NCBI GenBank assembly: GCA_034111045.1 | Contig: JAWUYA010000003.1 | Location: forward strand, 1-64,000 | DNA length: 64,000 nt | DNA from: JALJPB01 sp034111045 | GTDB lineage: Bacteria; Pseudomonadota; Gammaproteobacteria; Enterobacterales; Alteromonadaceae | Direction: 5' to 3' | Shown: positions 53,780 through 63,147 of the stretch, piece after piece | Numbering within the stretch: the first letter of the stretch is position 1 | How the letters are laid out: each line of letters starts with the position of its first letter | Notes under the pieces: generated by a model | Database searches by the model: none | What the model saw: only the letters and a program-made list of their open reading frames with translations | Told to the model about the DNA's origin: nothing | Program-made: the position numbers and the translations under genes

Positions 53780-54907
53780 TTAATAAGTAACCATTTTTGC
53801 GTATTCAATATGTTTACCTAATATTGCTTGGCTACCTTTTAATGAAAATTTATAGCCACACAGCATAAAGTCATCTCTAAACGCTATTTCTTGTAGAAGG
53901 TTGTGAGTATCTAAAGGGGAAAAATTGGCAAAATATTGTTCAGTATCCTCAACTAGCACAGAAGTTGTTCTGATCTTTATGCCATTATTAAAAACGATAT
54001 CTTGACAGTTTTTATTTCCCTGTGCAGTCTCTAGATCCCAAATTTTTTTATCATCATCACTGTCGGCTTGCCAGTTAATTATCAACCCACGGTGCCTGGA
54101 CAGCAGTAATGAAAAGTTATCAGGAAAAGCAACACGAGCTGTTCTTACGAGTGTTACGTCAGGCTTTGTTTTGTTTTCTCGTGGTTGCTCGTTGCGCTGA
54201 AAGCTAGAGAGTATAAATGAGCTCGTTATTGTCAAAATAAAAAGTAGTGAAATGACAATTAAAATGCGTGTTGAATTTTTATGACAGAATGAATTTAGGC
54301 TAATGAATACGCCAATGTCTGATTCATTGCTTTGTTTTACAAGGGTTGGTGGCGTTATTCTATTGCTAGATAAGCTTGTATAAGTATTATGTGCTTGTCG
54401 CTGGCCGGCATCATTATTTGTTATCGGCGTCCCCTGATTTTGTAAATCAGTAATAATGACGGGCTCTATCCGTTGGTTATGTCGTTGTTTATTTACATTA
54501 GCAGCATCAAACTCAGATAAATTTACCGGGCCACAATAACCCAGAATATAAGTATTTTCAGTTTGACTTGGATAAGCCATGAACGGCAAAGAAAGAATAA
54601 AAGGAACAAGTAATAACCACTGAGCACTATTGTCAGCAGTAGAAATAATAATGACACCCGCAATTAAGAAACTAATACTTGGAGCACCACACCAATTTTT
54701 TTTGAATTGTACGTCATTAAGGCGTCTTAAACTGGTTAAAGCAATAACGGTAACTAAAGACAATAATATAAAAGTATTGAGGTATATTTGGTTAGCGAAG
54801 AGGGTATCACTGATAAGAAAAGCAATGTAACAGATAAAATTAATCACTAAAAAGCGACTACGAGTATCGGCACCTTGAAGACAAAAAATTGATTTTAGTA
54901 ACGCCAC
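53780..54907 (-). CDS. DUF805 membrane protein with extra C-terminal region
   Basis: A 375-aa protein. Residues 1-120 contain four hydrophobic segments with GADTRSRFLVINFICY and SLRRLNDVQFKKNW, the DUF805 pattern, although the usual GR-R opening is altered to RSRF. A polar, Asn/Gln-rich linker (about 130-205) leads to a fifth membrane segment (about 212-235) and a periplasmic-like C-terminal domain (about 240-375) that I do not recognise. Both halves look intact, so it is a composite protein rather than a broken one. Confidence 0.75.
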   Translation of the reverse strand: MALLKSIFCLQGADTRSRFLVINFICYIAFLISDTLFANQIYLNTFILLSLVTVIALTSLRRLNDVQFKKNWCGAPSISFLIAGVIIISTADNSAQWLLLVPFILSLPFMAYPSQTENTYILGYCGPVNLSEFDAANVNKQRHNQRIEPVIITDLQNQGTPITNNDAGQRQAHNTYTSLSSNRITPPTLVKQSNESDIGVFISLNSFCHKNSTRILIVISLLFILTITSSFILSSFQRNEQPRENKTKPDVTLVRTARVAFPDNFSLLLSRHRGLIINWQADSDDDKKIWDLETAQGNKNCQDIVFNNGIKIRTTSVLVEDTEQYFANFSPLDTHNLLQEIAFRDDFMLCGYKFSLKGSQAILGKHIEYAKMVTY

Positions 54908-55167
54908 ATAACCTCCAAATATTTGCTAGCAAGGTTACACTAAAACGCGATGAAATGGCATTGACAATCAAAATTAGTTATCCCTACCTAATGCCTTTAA
55001 CCTATCAATCTCAGGGCGTGTTATTTACATTTATACTTATATAGATTGCCATGGTGGTAATGAGTTGTTATCTGTTAATCAAAGTTGTTGATGACTATCA
55101 AAAAAATACGCTATCAGTTATTATTTGCCCGTCAAAAAAATTCATAATATAAAGAAGATATTTTTAA

Positions 55168-57270
55168 ATGCTGTATTTGTTTCTTATTTTTATCGGCGCA
55201 TTTTTATTATTTCAAGTACAACCTTTAATCGCCAAGTTACTGTTACCTTTTTTTGGTGGCGGTGCTGCGATTTGGACTGCTTGCTTATTGTTTTTTCAGG
55301 CTTTTTTATTATTAGGTTATGCTTACTCTCATTATTTAACAAAAATAAATTCCATTAAACGGCAAGTGCTCATTCACCTTGCTCTGTTAGCAAGCAGTTT
55401 AATATTTTTACCATTAACGCTAAATGTTAATGATGATATCTCGAGTATACCTTTTGTTAGTGGTTCACCATTAATGGCCATCGTAGTGCTTTTGGTCTTA
55501 TCAATTGGCTTGCCTTACTTATTACTCTCATCTACGGGGCCTCTTATACAGCGTTGGTTGAGTTATCAAGACAGGTCTGACCGTCCTTATAAACTTTATG
55601 CCTTGTCAAATACCGCCTCCTTGTTAGCCCTATTTAGTTATCCTTTTATTTTTGAACCACAATTGACGTTAAGTCATCAAATTTTATTTTGGTCAGCAGG
55701 TTACATTATTTTTGCTGTTTCTTTTGCTCGTTTAGGGATGAAAATAGTTAAGCAAGGTAACGATTTACCAATTAATATAGAGCAAAAAGCAAGTAAACCG
55801 GCAGTGAGTCGCGTTACTATTATATTGTGGTTATTACTGGCAACTACAGGGGTGGTGTTGTTAGTGTCAACCACTAATGCGATGACTCAAAATATCCCAC
55901 CCATGCCTTTCTTATGGATATTACCGCTTTGTATTTATTTACTTACTTTTATTATTTGTTTTCATAACCCTCGTTGGTACGTTCGTTGGTATTGGTTTGT
56001 ATTATTTGTTATTAGCTCTTTTGCCGCTGTTTTAATGTTTTTTATTGGTTCGCAATTTGACATTATTTCTCAAGTCATTATCTACAGTGTTATTTTGCTT
56101 TCCTCTTGTATGATCTGTCATGGTGAGCTCGAAAGACTTAAACCCTCAATAGAAAACCTCACATTGTTTTATATGAATATGGCTTTAGGTGGTTTTCTAG
56201 GGAGTGCCTTTGTTGCTTTTATTGCACAAAACCTATTTAGCCAGTTTTTAGAATTTCCTATTAGTGTGTTAACTGTGTATTTACTGTTTTATTGCTGCCT
56301 TGGCATAAAATCTTCTGAGATAAAAGAGGGGCTGATTACTCAAACCGCTGAGCGCTCTGGGTTTGGGAGTAATAAATGGCTGGCAAAATTTGCTATTATT
56401 TTTTTTATTACCTTGTTTGTGTTTTTTAGTTACCTCAATCTATTATTTGCTGAAAGTAATATTGACACTAGTCGAAACTTTTATGGGATTTTGAGTGTGA
56501 AAGATGTTCAAATCAATCATGCTATGGAACGTAGATTGATTGATGGAAGTACTTCACATGGCACACAAAATTTAGCTAAAAAGGTTGATGGCAGTGATGA
56601 TATTACTCCCAAAAGTTATTATCGAGCTAATACCGGCGTTGCTGTAGCATTAGAGCAATATAGGCAGCAGGGTGAGGCGATGAATGTCGGTATTATAGGC
56701 CTTGGTGCCGGTACCTTAGCGGCGTATGGGCAATTAGGCGATGAGTATCGCTTTTATGAGCTAAATCCTGACGTGTTTCTCATGGCGAATAAATATTTTA
56801 GCTATTTAGACCAATCAAAGGCAACTATAGAGGTTATTATTGGTGATGGTAGAGTCTCTCTTGTTGATGAGTTAAATACAGGCAAGATCAATGAGTTTGA
56901 TGTGCTAGTGGTTGATGCTTTTTCTGGTGACTCAATCCCAACACATTTACTGACCGAAGAGGCATTCGTTATATATTTTCAACAGCTAAAACTTGAGGGA
57001 GTATTGGCTATTCATATTTCAAATAGTCATTTAAATTTAACACCCTTAACAAAAAGCTTAGCCACAGTCTTTAATAAACAAGCCTTATATTTTAATACCA
57101 ATCAAGGGCCTTCAAGCAAAAATAAGGCCGAGTGGGTATTGTTGACCAACAACCAGAAGTTTTTAACTAATTCAGTGGTAAAAAAGCTCAGTAGCCATTG
57201 GCCACAAGGGTCGAACAAAAACGTTATTTGGACTGATGATTACAGTAATATATTATCGGTACTTAAATAA
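55168..57270 (+). CDS. Membrane-bound spermidine synthase-like protein
   Basis: A 700-aa protein with about ten to twelve N-terminal membrane helices (PLIAKLLLPFFGGGAAIWTACL at the start is typical of this family) and a C-terminal soluble spermidine-synthase-type Rossmann domain from about residue 480 (VGIIGLGAGTLAAYG; FDVLVVDAFSGDSIPTHLLTEEAF). The catalytic Asp of true aminopropyltransferases is plausibly the Asp in VVDAFSGD, but the substrate is uncertain. Such fused proteins are common in marine bacteria and their role is not known. Confidence 0.85.
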   Translation: MLYLFLIFIGAFLLFQVQPLIAKLLLPFFGGGAAIWTACLLFFQAFLLLGYAYSHYLTKINSIKRQVLIHLALLASSLIFLPLTLNVNDDISSIPFVSGSPLMAIVVLLVLSIGLPYLLLSSTGPLIQRWLSYQDRSDRPYKLYALSNTASLLALFSYPFIFEPQLTLSHQILFWSAGYIIFAVSFARLGMKIVKQGNDLPINIEQKASKPAVSRVTIILWLLLATTGVVLLVSTTNAMTQNIPPMPFLWILPLCIYLLTFIICFHNPRWYVRWYWFVLFVISSFAAVLMFFIGSQFDIISQVIIYSVILLSSCMICHGELERLKPSIENLTLFYMNMALGGFLGSAFVAFIAQNLFSQFLEFPISVLTVYLLFYCCLGIKSSEIKEGLITQTAERSGFGSNKWLAKFAIIFFITLFVFFSYLNLLFAESNIDTSRNFYGILSVKDVQINHAMERRLIDGSTSHGTQNLAKKVDGSDDITPKSYYRANTGVAVALEQYRQQGEAMNVGIIGLGAGTLAAYGQLGDEYRFYELNPDVFLMANKYFSYLDQSKATIEVIIGDGRVSLVDELNTGKINEFDVLVVDAFSGDSIPTHLLTEEAFVIYFQQLKLEGVLAIHISNSHLNLTPLTKSLATVFNKQALYFNTNQGPSSKNKAEWVLLTNNQKFLTNSVVKKLSSHWPQGSNKNVIWTDDYSNILSVLK

Positions 57271-57302
57271 CCTATCTCTATAAAATCAGCCACTGATCGC
57301 GC

Positions 57303-57722
57303 CTACCAAGTTCCTGTATTTTCCATACTTAGCCAAGGCTCTTGAGGAGATAAACGGCTGCCTTTTTGTAAAAGCTCTATTGATATACCCTCGGGTGATT
57401 TAACAAAAGCCATATGACCACAGCGAGGAGGGCGGTTGATCATTATTCCTAGGTTCATTAACTTTTGGCAAAGCTGATAAATGTTATCAACTTCAAAGGC
57501 TAAGTGACCGAAGTTTCTACCCGCATCATACTGTTCTGTTGTATCCCAATTATGGGTTAATTCTATTTCGGGTGCACCTTGTTCTGTGGCTAAAAAAACA
57601 AGGGTGAATTTTCCTTCTGGCACCTCTACCCTTTTGGTTTCAATTAAGCCTAAACCATCGATAAAAAAAGCCAAAGACTTTTCAATATCTATTACTCTTA
57701 TCATGGTGTGTAAAAATTTCAT
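57303..57722 (-). CDS. VOC/glyoxalase I-like protein
   Basis: A 139-aa single vicinal-oxygen-chelate domain. The opening MKFLHTMIRVIDIEKSLAFF and ELTHNWDTTEQYDAGRNFGHLAFEVDNI closely resemble lactoylglutathione lyase; the metal ligands His5, Glu (IELTHNW), His (FGHLAF) and Glu (SIELLQ) are all in place. True glyoxalase I activity is likely but not certain. Confidence 0.85.
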   Translation of the reverse strand: MKFLHTMIRVIDIEKSLAFFIDGLGLIETKRVEVPEGKFTLVFLATEQGAPEIELTHNWDTTEQYDAGRNFGHLAFEVDNIYQLCQKLMNLGIMINRPPRCGHMAFVKSPEGISIELLQKGSRLSPQEPWLSMENTGTW

Positions 57723-57738
57723 TTTATTCCCTTATTAT

Positions 57739-57984
57739 TTAATCCAGTTTATTTTTAAATTCGCATAAATCTTCAATGATGCATGAACCACCTTTAGGTT
57801 TTCTAGCAACACAGGTATAGCGGCCATGTGAAATTAGCCATCGATGAACATCAACTTTAAAGGATTTTGGCACGAATTTTAGTGATTTTTGTTCTACTCA
57901 GTTAACATTGTCATCCATGGCCAGTTTAGTTCGGTTACTCACACAAAATATAGGGGTATCAACGGCGATGGTTGGCCAACGAAT
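57739..57984 (-). pseudogene. nth: Remnant of endonuclease III (nth)
   Basis: On the minus strand, with no open frame start, one reading frame gives RWPTIAVDTPIFCVSNRT, then a TGA stop in NVN*VEQK, then KVDVHRWLISHGRYTC, VARKPKGGSC, IIEDLCEF and a terminal TAA at 57741-57739. This matches the C-terminal third of E. coli Nth (DTHIFRVCNRT ... HHWLILHGRYTC ... IIEDLCEY). Decay is clear: an internal stop, HIF changed to PIF, and the second iron-sulphur Cys replaced by Gly. The N-terminal two thirds are gone. Confidence 0.88.
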
Positions 57985-58142
57985 CACCGTAGTATTTTGA
58001 GTGTTTACACTTTATTAGAGGATTAATCTTATCTGTTTATTGAGTTAATTGCTATGTCGCTATCTTGTTGATTTATATTATTGTTGACTGACTCAGAGCG
58101 TGCAGCGGTCTTTAAATAAATTAGCGTAAGATCACTTAGTGC
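57985..58142. other. Non-coding decayed region
   Basis: Between the nth remnant and the inverted repeat I see only stop-rich sequence. It is probably the rest of the degraded nth locus. Confidence 0.3.
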
Positions 58143-58179
58143 AGGTTTGTAGACCATGATATGGATGATCTACAAACCT
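58143..58179. repeat. 15-bp imperfect inverted repeat
   Basis: AGGTTTGTAGACCAT (58143-58157) and ATGATCTACAAACCT (58165-58179) form a hairpin with one mismatch and a 7-nt loop. No T run follows. It might be a relict terminator or the end of a lost mobile element. Confidence 0.5.
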
Positions 58180-58186
58180 ACACAAA

Positions 58187-58345
58187 CTAAACTTTAAGAC
58201 CTAATCTAGACTCGTATTTATCACCATCAATAGTCCGCTCTGCCAATATTGCTGGCAGTTACTTTTGAATGATTAACGATCACTTTGTGCGCAATATAGA
58301 CATGGTGTAATGGTTGTTCGTAATGTCAACTGACAGCTACTAAGC
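58187..58345 (-). pseudogene. Possible second decayed gene fragment
   Basis: The minus strand reads AILAERTIDGDKYESRLGLKV to a TAG at 58187, and after a one-base shift the upstream frame reads HHVYIAHKVIVNHSKVTASN. These protein-like stretches in adjacent frames suggest a frameshifted remnant. I do not recognise the family. Confidence 0.3.
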
Positions 58346-58531
58346 TGACATTAGGTTAAATACCCGTAATAGCAACTTGAAGCAACAAGTATTAAAATCG
58401 GCACCAATAACCTACGCCTTGTTTTTTTTTAATTGCGTTGTTGCCTAATAATGCATTAAAAAAACGGTTGATTCGCCAGTAAATTAGCGTATTTTAAATA
58501 GTTCTATACTTATTCATTCGGAAACGTCATA

Positions 58532-58750
58532 TTGAAAAAAATTGCGCAACGTGTTTTTTTGATGTATTTGCTTGTTAGCTTATCTGGCTGTGTTGCGGCT
58601 ACTGTTATATCTGCAACGATAGCTGCCACTACAACCGTTGTTGGTGGAGCTATCGACGTTGTTGACGCAGTCACTCCAGATATTATTGATGGCGATGATG
58701 AACAAGCAAAAGAAGATGATAAAGACAACGAAAAGATTGAAAGCCCTTAG
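58532..58750 (+). CDS. Small lipoprotein, unknown
   Basis: A 72-aa protein starting at TTG 58532 with GGA 9 nt upstream. A lipoprotein signal peptide ends in LSGC (Cys20). The mature part is an Ala/Thr/Val-rich helix followed by an acidic, low-complexity tail (DDEQAKEDDKDNEK). No family recognised. The stop codon lies inside the hairpin that follows. Confidence 0.6.
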   Translation: MKKIAQRVFLMYLLVSLSGCVAATVISATIAATTTVVGGAIDVVDAVTPDIIDGDDEQAKEDDKDNEKIESP

Positions 58751-58767
58751 TTACTTAGGGCTTTCAA
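58737..58767. terminator. Bidirectional hairpin, lipoprotein and HU genes
   Basis: TTGAAAGCCCT (58737-58747) pairs perfectly with AGGGCTTTCAA (58757-58767). It separates two convergent genes and contains the lipoprotein stop. T runs are short, so termination is probably moderate. Confidence 0.65.
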
Positions 58768-58806
58768 AGAACATGATGTATTAAGCTGGTGAACATCTAG
58801 CCAAAA

Positions 58807-59082
58807 TTAACAGTTCACAGCGTCTTTCAACGCTTTACCCGCTTTAAAAACTGGAGCTTTCGCTGCAGCTATTTGAAGCTCAGCACCCGTTTGAGGATTT
58901 CGACCAGTACGAGCAGCACGATCATTAACTTTATAAGTACCAAAGCCAACAATGGCAACTTCACCACCACTAGATAATTCAGTTGTTACGGTTTCGATTA
59001 AGCTATCTAGCACACGACCAGCTGATGCTTTAGTGATGTCTGCGCCTTCTGCGATTTTTTCTACTAATTCACTTTTGTTCAT
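58807..59082 (-). CDS. hup: DNA-binding protein HU
   Basis: Nucleoid protein that bends and compacts DNA. 91 aa. MNKSELVEKIAEGADITKA, VAIVGFGTYKVNDRAARTGRNP (the DNA-binding arm with GRNP) and FKAGKALKDAV are diagnostic. The C terminus ends in Asn-Cys, unlike the usual Lys or Asn of HU alpha or beta. I cannot tell which HU paralogue it is. Confidence 0.95.
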   Translation of the reverse strand: MNKSELVEKIAEGADITKASAGRVLDSLIETVTTELSSGGEVAIVGFGTYKVNDRAARTGRNPQTGAELQIAAAKAPVFKAGKALKDAVNC

Positions 59083-59390
59083 TATTGGTCCTATTTATTA
59101 TTGTTATCGATAAGCATCTTAAGAAATATCGTTAGGTTTATCAATAGAAAATGGTGGTTTTTGCGCTAAGCGGAAGTCTTAGACTCTCTCTACCTAAAGT
59201 CGGTTATAAGCTCATACTTGCCGATCAAAACTGCTCTGTAATATTGATACTATTGAATTTTTACGGGTATTAATCATCGAAGATTCAAAGTTGATTCAGA
59301 TTATATTTCGTATGTGTAATACTTAAAAAAGACCAAATAAAATACTTTACTGTCTTAAACCTTTTAGTTACTTGCTTCATCTAATGAACG
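59083..59390. other. Intergenic region upstream of HU
   Basis: 308 bp, AT-rich, no gene recognised. The HU promoter must be here but no clear -35/-10 pair is visible. Confidence 0.3.
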
Positions 59391-59610
59391 ATTTTAATCA
59401 TTTACCATAAGACGGGTAAGTCTTACCAAGAATTGGTTGCAGAAGTAATAATTAATCCTCTGGGATTAAAAAATACAGGGCAGACAAGCGCGAAAGACAT
59501 CATCAAAAACCATGTCACTTGTCTTTTGCCATTATAATGATTCTGCTCAAGCGAGGGCAAAAGGCAAGACCGGACACCCTATTTTCTATTTTTCGGATAC
59601 AAGGTTATGA
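59391..59610 (+). pseudogene. Remnant of a serine hydrolase (beta-lactamase family)
   Basis: The plus strand reads TGKSYQELV, AEVIINPLGLKNTG and then TSAKDII before TAA at about 59535; one frame over it continues HYNDSAQARAKGKTGHP to TGA at 59610. The TGKSYQEL...PLGLKNTG stretch is the hallmark of class C beta-lactamase-like esterases and penicillin-binding relatives (Pfam PF00144). No start, active-site SxxK or YxN is left. This is a fossil of such a gene, with a frameshift. Confidence 0.65.
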
Positions 59611-59706
59611 ACCCACTTAAAATTGTATAACACAATAGTTAACAATTAGATCAACGCTTTCTTAGGTTATACGGTCTACTATACTAAAAGCAATAAAGAG
59701 GATGAA

Positions 59707-60210
59707 ATGATGAATAAATTTATGACAGGTTTATTAAGCCTTGTTGTCGTTTTAATATCAGCGGCAACAGCACAAGCGGCGCAAGTTGAAGTTAAGTGGA
59801 CAAACCCAGACAAGTATTCTGATATTGATGCGGGCCAAGAACATCGTCAACATTTTAAAGACCGAACCTTTAAAGCCTTTGAAGAGCATTTTGCTAAAAT
59901 GGCTAACACGCTACCAGAACAACAAAAATTAGTTTTTGATATCAAAAACCTAGATTTAGCTGGCGATATTAATTTTGGTGGTATGAAACGTATTCGTATT
60001 ATAAAAGATATCTTTTTTCCGCGTATGGAGTTTAGTTACCAATTATTAAATGCCGATAATACTGTGGTTAAAAGCGCAGAGGTTTCATTAAAAGATATGA
60101 GTTTTTTAATGCATCACAGTTTTAGATATCGTAATAAATCGTTAAGTTATGAAAAAAAAATGCTTGATGATTGGTTTAAAAAAACCTTTGAAAACGAGAT
60201 AATTAAATAA
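59707..60210 (+). CDS. DUF3016 periplasmic protein
   Basis: A 167-aa secreted protein with a signal peptide ending in TAQAA (about residue 25). The mature part begins VEVKWTNPDKYSDIDAG and contains FKDRTFKAFEEHFAKMA, the DUF3016 hallmarks seen in Alteromonadales and Shewanella. Start could be ATG 59707 or 59710. Function unknown. A terminator follows. Confidence 0.85.
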   Translation: MMNKFMTGLLSLVVVLISAATAQAAQVEVKWTNPDKYSDIDAGQEHRQHFKDRTFKAFEEHFAKMANTLPEQQKLVFDIKNLDLAGDINFGGMKRIRIIKDIFFPRMEFSYQLLNADNTVVKSAEVSLKDMSFLMHHSFRYRNKSLSYEKKMLDDWFKKTFENEIIK

Positions 60211-60345
60211 CCTACTTTTATAATAAAAGCGGTGTGATCAAAGTTTTTTATTAGTATTTTCAGTAGCGATTGCGCCAGCGAAAATTTATTAGTTGTCAGC
60301 TTGAAGTGAAAATTTATCAGTAATATATAAAATTTCAAGCATGAT

Positions 60346-60370
60346 AAAACGCAGTAAAGCTGCGTTTTTT
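60346..60370 (+). terminator. Intrinsic terminator after the DUF3016 gene
   Basis: AAAACGCAG / CTGCGTTTT with loop TAAAG and a run of six T. Confidence 0.9.
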
Positions 60371-60865
60371 AGTTTTAACCGTTGGCTATTTAGCTTTGTT
60401 CAAGCTTAGCCAGCATGATAAATAACGGCTCTATTTTTTTACAATATAGATCAGTGCTTGTTGAAAATACTTATTCTGTAATCTTATTCTGCCACGCATA
60501 ATAACTTGTATAAATTTCAGGTAATGCACTAGGTTTAAATAACATTTATTACGCTTGGTAATTGTTATGCCAAAACCCCGTTCGTAACAAATTAATTTAG
60601 TAGATAAGCCCTATGATCACATTTGCACTCAACATTTCAATTGCTATTTCAATTTACCATTTTAATTCAACGCGTATTTAAAACATTAACGGCAAAACTT
60701 TCCCATACATTTTCTATTGAAGTGCAAACAATAATCTAGAATTTGCCCTTCATAAAGTGATAATTTTATGAGATTTTAATGTTGATTAAATGTAAATATG
60801 ATAGGGTTTACTGATAAGTCTCCATAATAAACGTGAACCACCATTAAGTTCAATCTAGGAAAAAC
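60371..60865. other. Intergenic region before the membrane-protein gene
   Basis: 495 bp of AT-rich sequence with no gene, remnant or strong repeat that I can support. It probably holds the promoter of the following cluster. Confidence 0.3.
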
Positions 60866-61525
60866 ATGCAAAAAAATAAGCGTCAAATGATAATAACCGG
60901 AATCATAGGCCTATTAGCTTCGATAATGGTTGGTGCAGGTGAATTTCTTTTGCATTTTGATAGTCTCGGGCGATTTGGTGAGGCTGGCGGCTATGAATTC
61001 ATGAAGGGAATTAGCACCAATAGAACCACTATAGGGCATTTTATTGCTGTGTTGGGGGCGCCTCTTTACATCGTTGGATTTTGGCATTTGATGAAAATGC
61101 TTGAACCGGCAAATCGAGCGGTTGCTAGAGTGGCATTTTTCATTATGTCCTACGGGATTATTCTTGGAGCCCCTTGGATTGGATCACGTGCAAATATCAG
61201 CGCTATTGTTAACATAGAACACACCAGAGACCTTATACAATTAATTTCATTATATGATTTTCGCTATGAAAGCCTGTTACAAGTTACGCGATTATCGGTA
61301 CTGATGTTTTCGATACTTTTTATCTGGTTAACAATTACTGGACGTAGCCATTATCCAAAGTGGATGGCCATATTTAATCCAATATTGTTATTACTCTCTA
61401 GTTTTGCTGTTTGGTTTTTTATTCCAACTGTAGGTATTTATTTAATGCCTATCGCTTTGAATATTGCTTTTGGGTTGTTATTTCTCATATCAATCATTTT
61501 CACATTTAATATAAATAATAAATAA
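60866..61525 (+). CDS. Six-helix membrane protein, unknown family
   Basis: A 219-aa membrane protein with about six hydrophobic segments. It opens QMIITGIIGLLASIMVGAGE, and has GEFLLHFD and GHFIAVLGAPLYIVGFWHL in the first half. From memory it resembles a domain-of-unknown-function family of membrane proteins (DUF6796-like), but I cannot confirm this. It lies 12 bp before the FG-GAP/UnbV gene, so they are an operon. Confidence 0.75.
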   Translation: MQKNKRQMIITGIIGLLASIMVGAGEFLLHFDSLGRFGEAGGYEFMKGISTNRTTIGHFIAVLGAPLYIVGFWHLMKMLEPANRAVARVAFFIMSYGIILGAPWIGSRANISAIVNIEHTRDLIQLISLYDFRYESLLQVTRLSVLMFSILFIWLTITGRSHYPKWMAIFNPILLLLSSFAVWFFIPTVGIYLMPIALNIAFGLLFLISIIFTFNINNK

Positions 61526-61537
61526 AGGAATTAATAG

Positions 61538-63136
61538 ATGCGCGTATTTAGAGTGATTAAGTTTGTCGTCCCTTCGATGCTAGTTTTAATGGTGGTGATG
61601 GTGGCAGGGATGTTTATTTTGGACCGACAAGATGATTATGATGTTGGTCTTTCTGATGTTGAAGTTCCTACCTTTGAAGCGTCGGAAATTGTTTTCAATC
61701 AAGGTAATGATTTTTCAGTGAGTATGCCGTTTCTTGCCTCAGCGATTATTGATGTTGATGGTGATGGCGTCGAAGAATTATTCCTTGGTGGTAGTAAGAA
61801 TACCCCTGATGGCCTTTTTCAATTTAAAGATAACAAAATGACAATGATTGAAGGCGCAAGAGGTATTAGCAATGGCAATGTTGCCAGCTTGGGCAGTGTC
61901 GTTATAGATGTTGACAACGATGGAAAACAGGATCTACTCGTTGCTCGAGAAGATGGTATTTGGTTACACCACAATAATGGCAAATCATTTACCGCTCAAA
62001 AGCTTAATGCAAATATGCCGGACGACACGCTACCGCTTTCTATTGCTATCGCTGATTTAAACCGTGATGGTGCTTTTGATATGTATGTTGCTGGTTATAT
62101 TCGACTTGACTTGGTTGAAGGTCAAAATATTTTTCGTGAAGGTTATGGCGGCTCAAGTCGTTTGTTCATAAATAATGGCGATAATACCTTTACAGATATG
62201 ACCGAAGCAGCAGGACTGACCTATAAACATAATACCTTTCAGTCGGCGTTCATAGATATTGACCTTGATGGCAAAGAAGACTTGATTGTGGCTCACGATA
62301 CAGGCCATGTGGTTACTTGGCGCAACCAAGGTGATTTAAAATTTGAGCGTGTTAATAATCCTAATACAACGGAGTTCAGTTATCCTATGGGGTTAGGTAT
62401 TACTGATCTGGGCAACGATGGTTTGGTAGACTTCTTTTTTTCCAATGTTGGGTCAACACCACCAAATTTTATGATCCGCGGCGATTTAACTGATGAGCAA
62501 ATTAGTAACTGGAAATGGATGTTATTTAAAAATAAGGGTGACTTTACATTTGAGGATGTTGCTGACGAAGTCAAAATTGCTGATTACGAATTTTCGTGGG
62601 GCGGAGTGTTTGAAGATCTCAACCTTGATGGTGCTGAGGATTTGATCGTTTCAGAAAACTATATTGGACTCCCTCCACATAAAATTCCTTTTTTGCGTCT
62701 CAATGGCCGTGTATTGCTACAAAAACCTAATGGTGATTTTGCACCGGCAGAGAAAGAAGCCGGTGTTATTAATCGCGCTTATTCAATTGCGCCGCTTACT
62801 GCTGATTTTAATAAAGATGGTCGTCCTGATATCGTTCATGCAAATCTTAATGGTAATTCAAAATTGTTTCTTAGCAAGCCAGGTCAGGGTAATTATCTTA
62901 AGGTAGAATTAGGCAGTGACGTTGCTTCAATTGGTGCCACCATTACTGTTGAGCTTTCAGATGGGAGAAAATTGAGCCGCCCCTACGTATCGGGTGAAGG
63001 ACTATGCTCTGATAGTTCACGGATAATTATTTTCGGATTGGCTGATACCTCAGTTACTCATGTTAAAGTTGCTTATCTTGACGGTAGCCATAAAGTGCAC
63101 AATGGTGACTTTAAAAATGAGCTTATAAAATTCTAA
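61538..63136 (+). CDS. FG-GAP repeat protein with UnbV/ASPIC domain
   Basis: A 532-aa exported protein. An N-terminal helix (about 8-30) anchors or exports it. The body has repeated VCBS/FG-GAP units with calcium-type loops such as DVDGDGVEE, DVDNDGKQD, DLNRDGAFD, DIDLDGKED, DLNLDGAED and DFNKDGRPD, which fold as a beta-propeller. The C-terminal ASPIC/UnbV domain runs from about residue 450 (GATITVELSDGRKLSR, then YLDGSHKV). Related proteins occur in marine bacteria and in animal CRTAC1, probably with surface binding roles. Confidence 0.9.
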   Translation: MRVFRVIKFVVPSMLVLMVVMVAGMFILDRQDDYDVGLSDVEVPTFEASEIVFNQGNDFSVSMPFLASAIIDVDGDGVEELFLGGSKNTPDGLFQFKDNKMTMIEGARGISNGNVASLGSVVIDVDNDGKQDLLVAREDGIWLHHNNGKSFTAQKLNANMPDDTLPLSIAIADLNRDGAFDMYVAGYIRLDLVEGQNIFREGYGGSSRLFINNGDNTFTDMTEAAGLTYKHNTFQSAFIDIDLDGKEDLIVAHDTGHVVTWRNQGDLKFERVNNPNTTEFSYPMGLGITDLGNDGLVDFFFSNVGSTPPNFMIRGDLTDEQISNWKWMLFKNKGDFTFEDVADEVKIADYEFSWGGVFEDLNLDGAEDLIVSENYIGLPPHKIPFLRLNGRVLLQKPNGDFAPAEKEAGVINRAYSIAPLTADFNKDGRPDIVHANLNGNSKLFLSKPGQGNYLKVELGSDVASIGATITVELSDGRKLSRPYVSGEGLCSDSSRIIIFGLADTSVTHVKVAYLDGSHKVHNGDFKNELIKF

Positions 63137-63147
63137 AGCAGGTAACG

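Noticed and set aside
58510..58728. Minus-strand reading frame over the lipoprotein gene
   Set aside because: Low-complexity shadow of the plus-strand gene, no ribosome site, no recognisable family.
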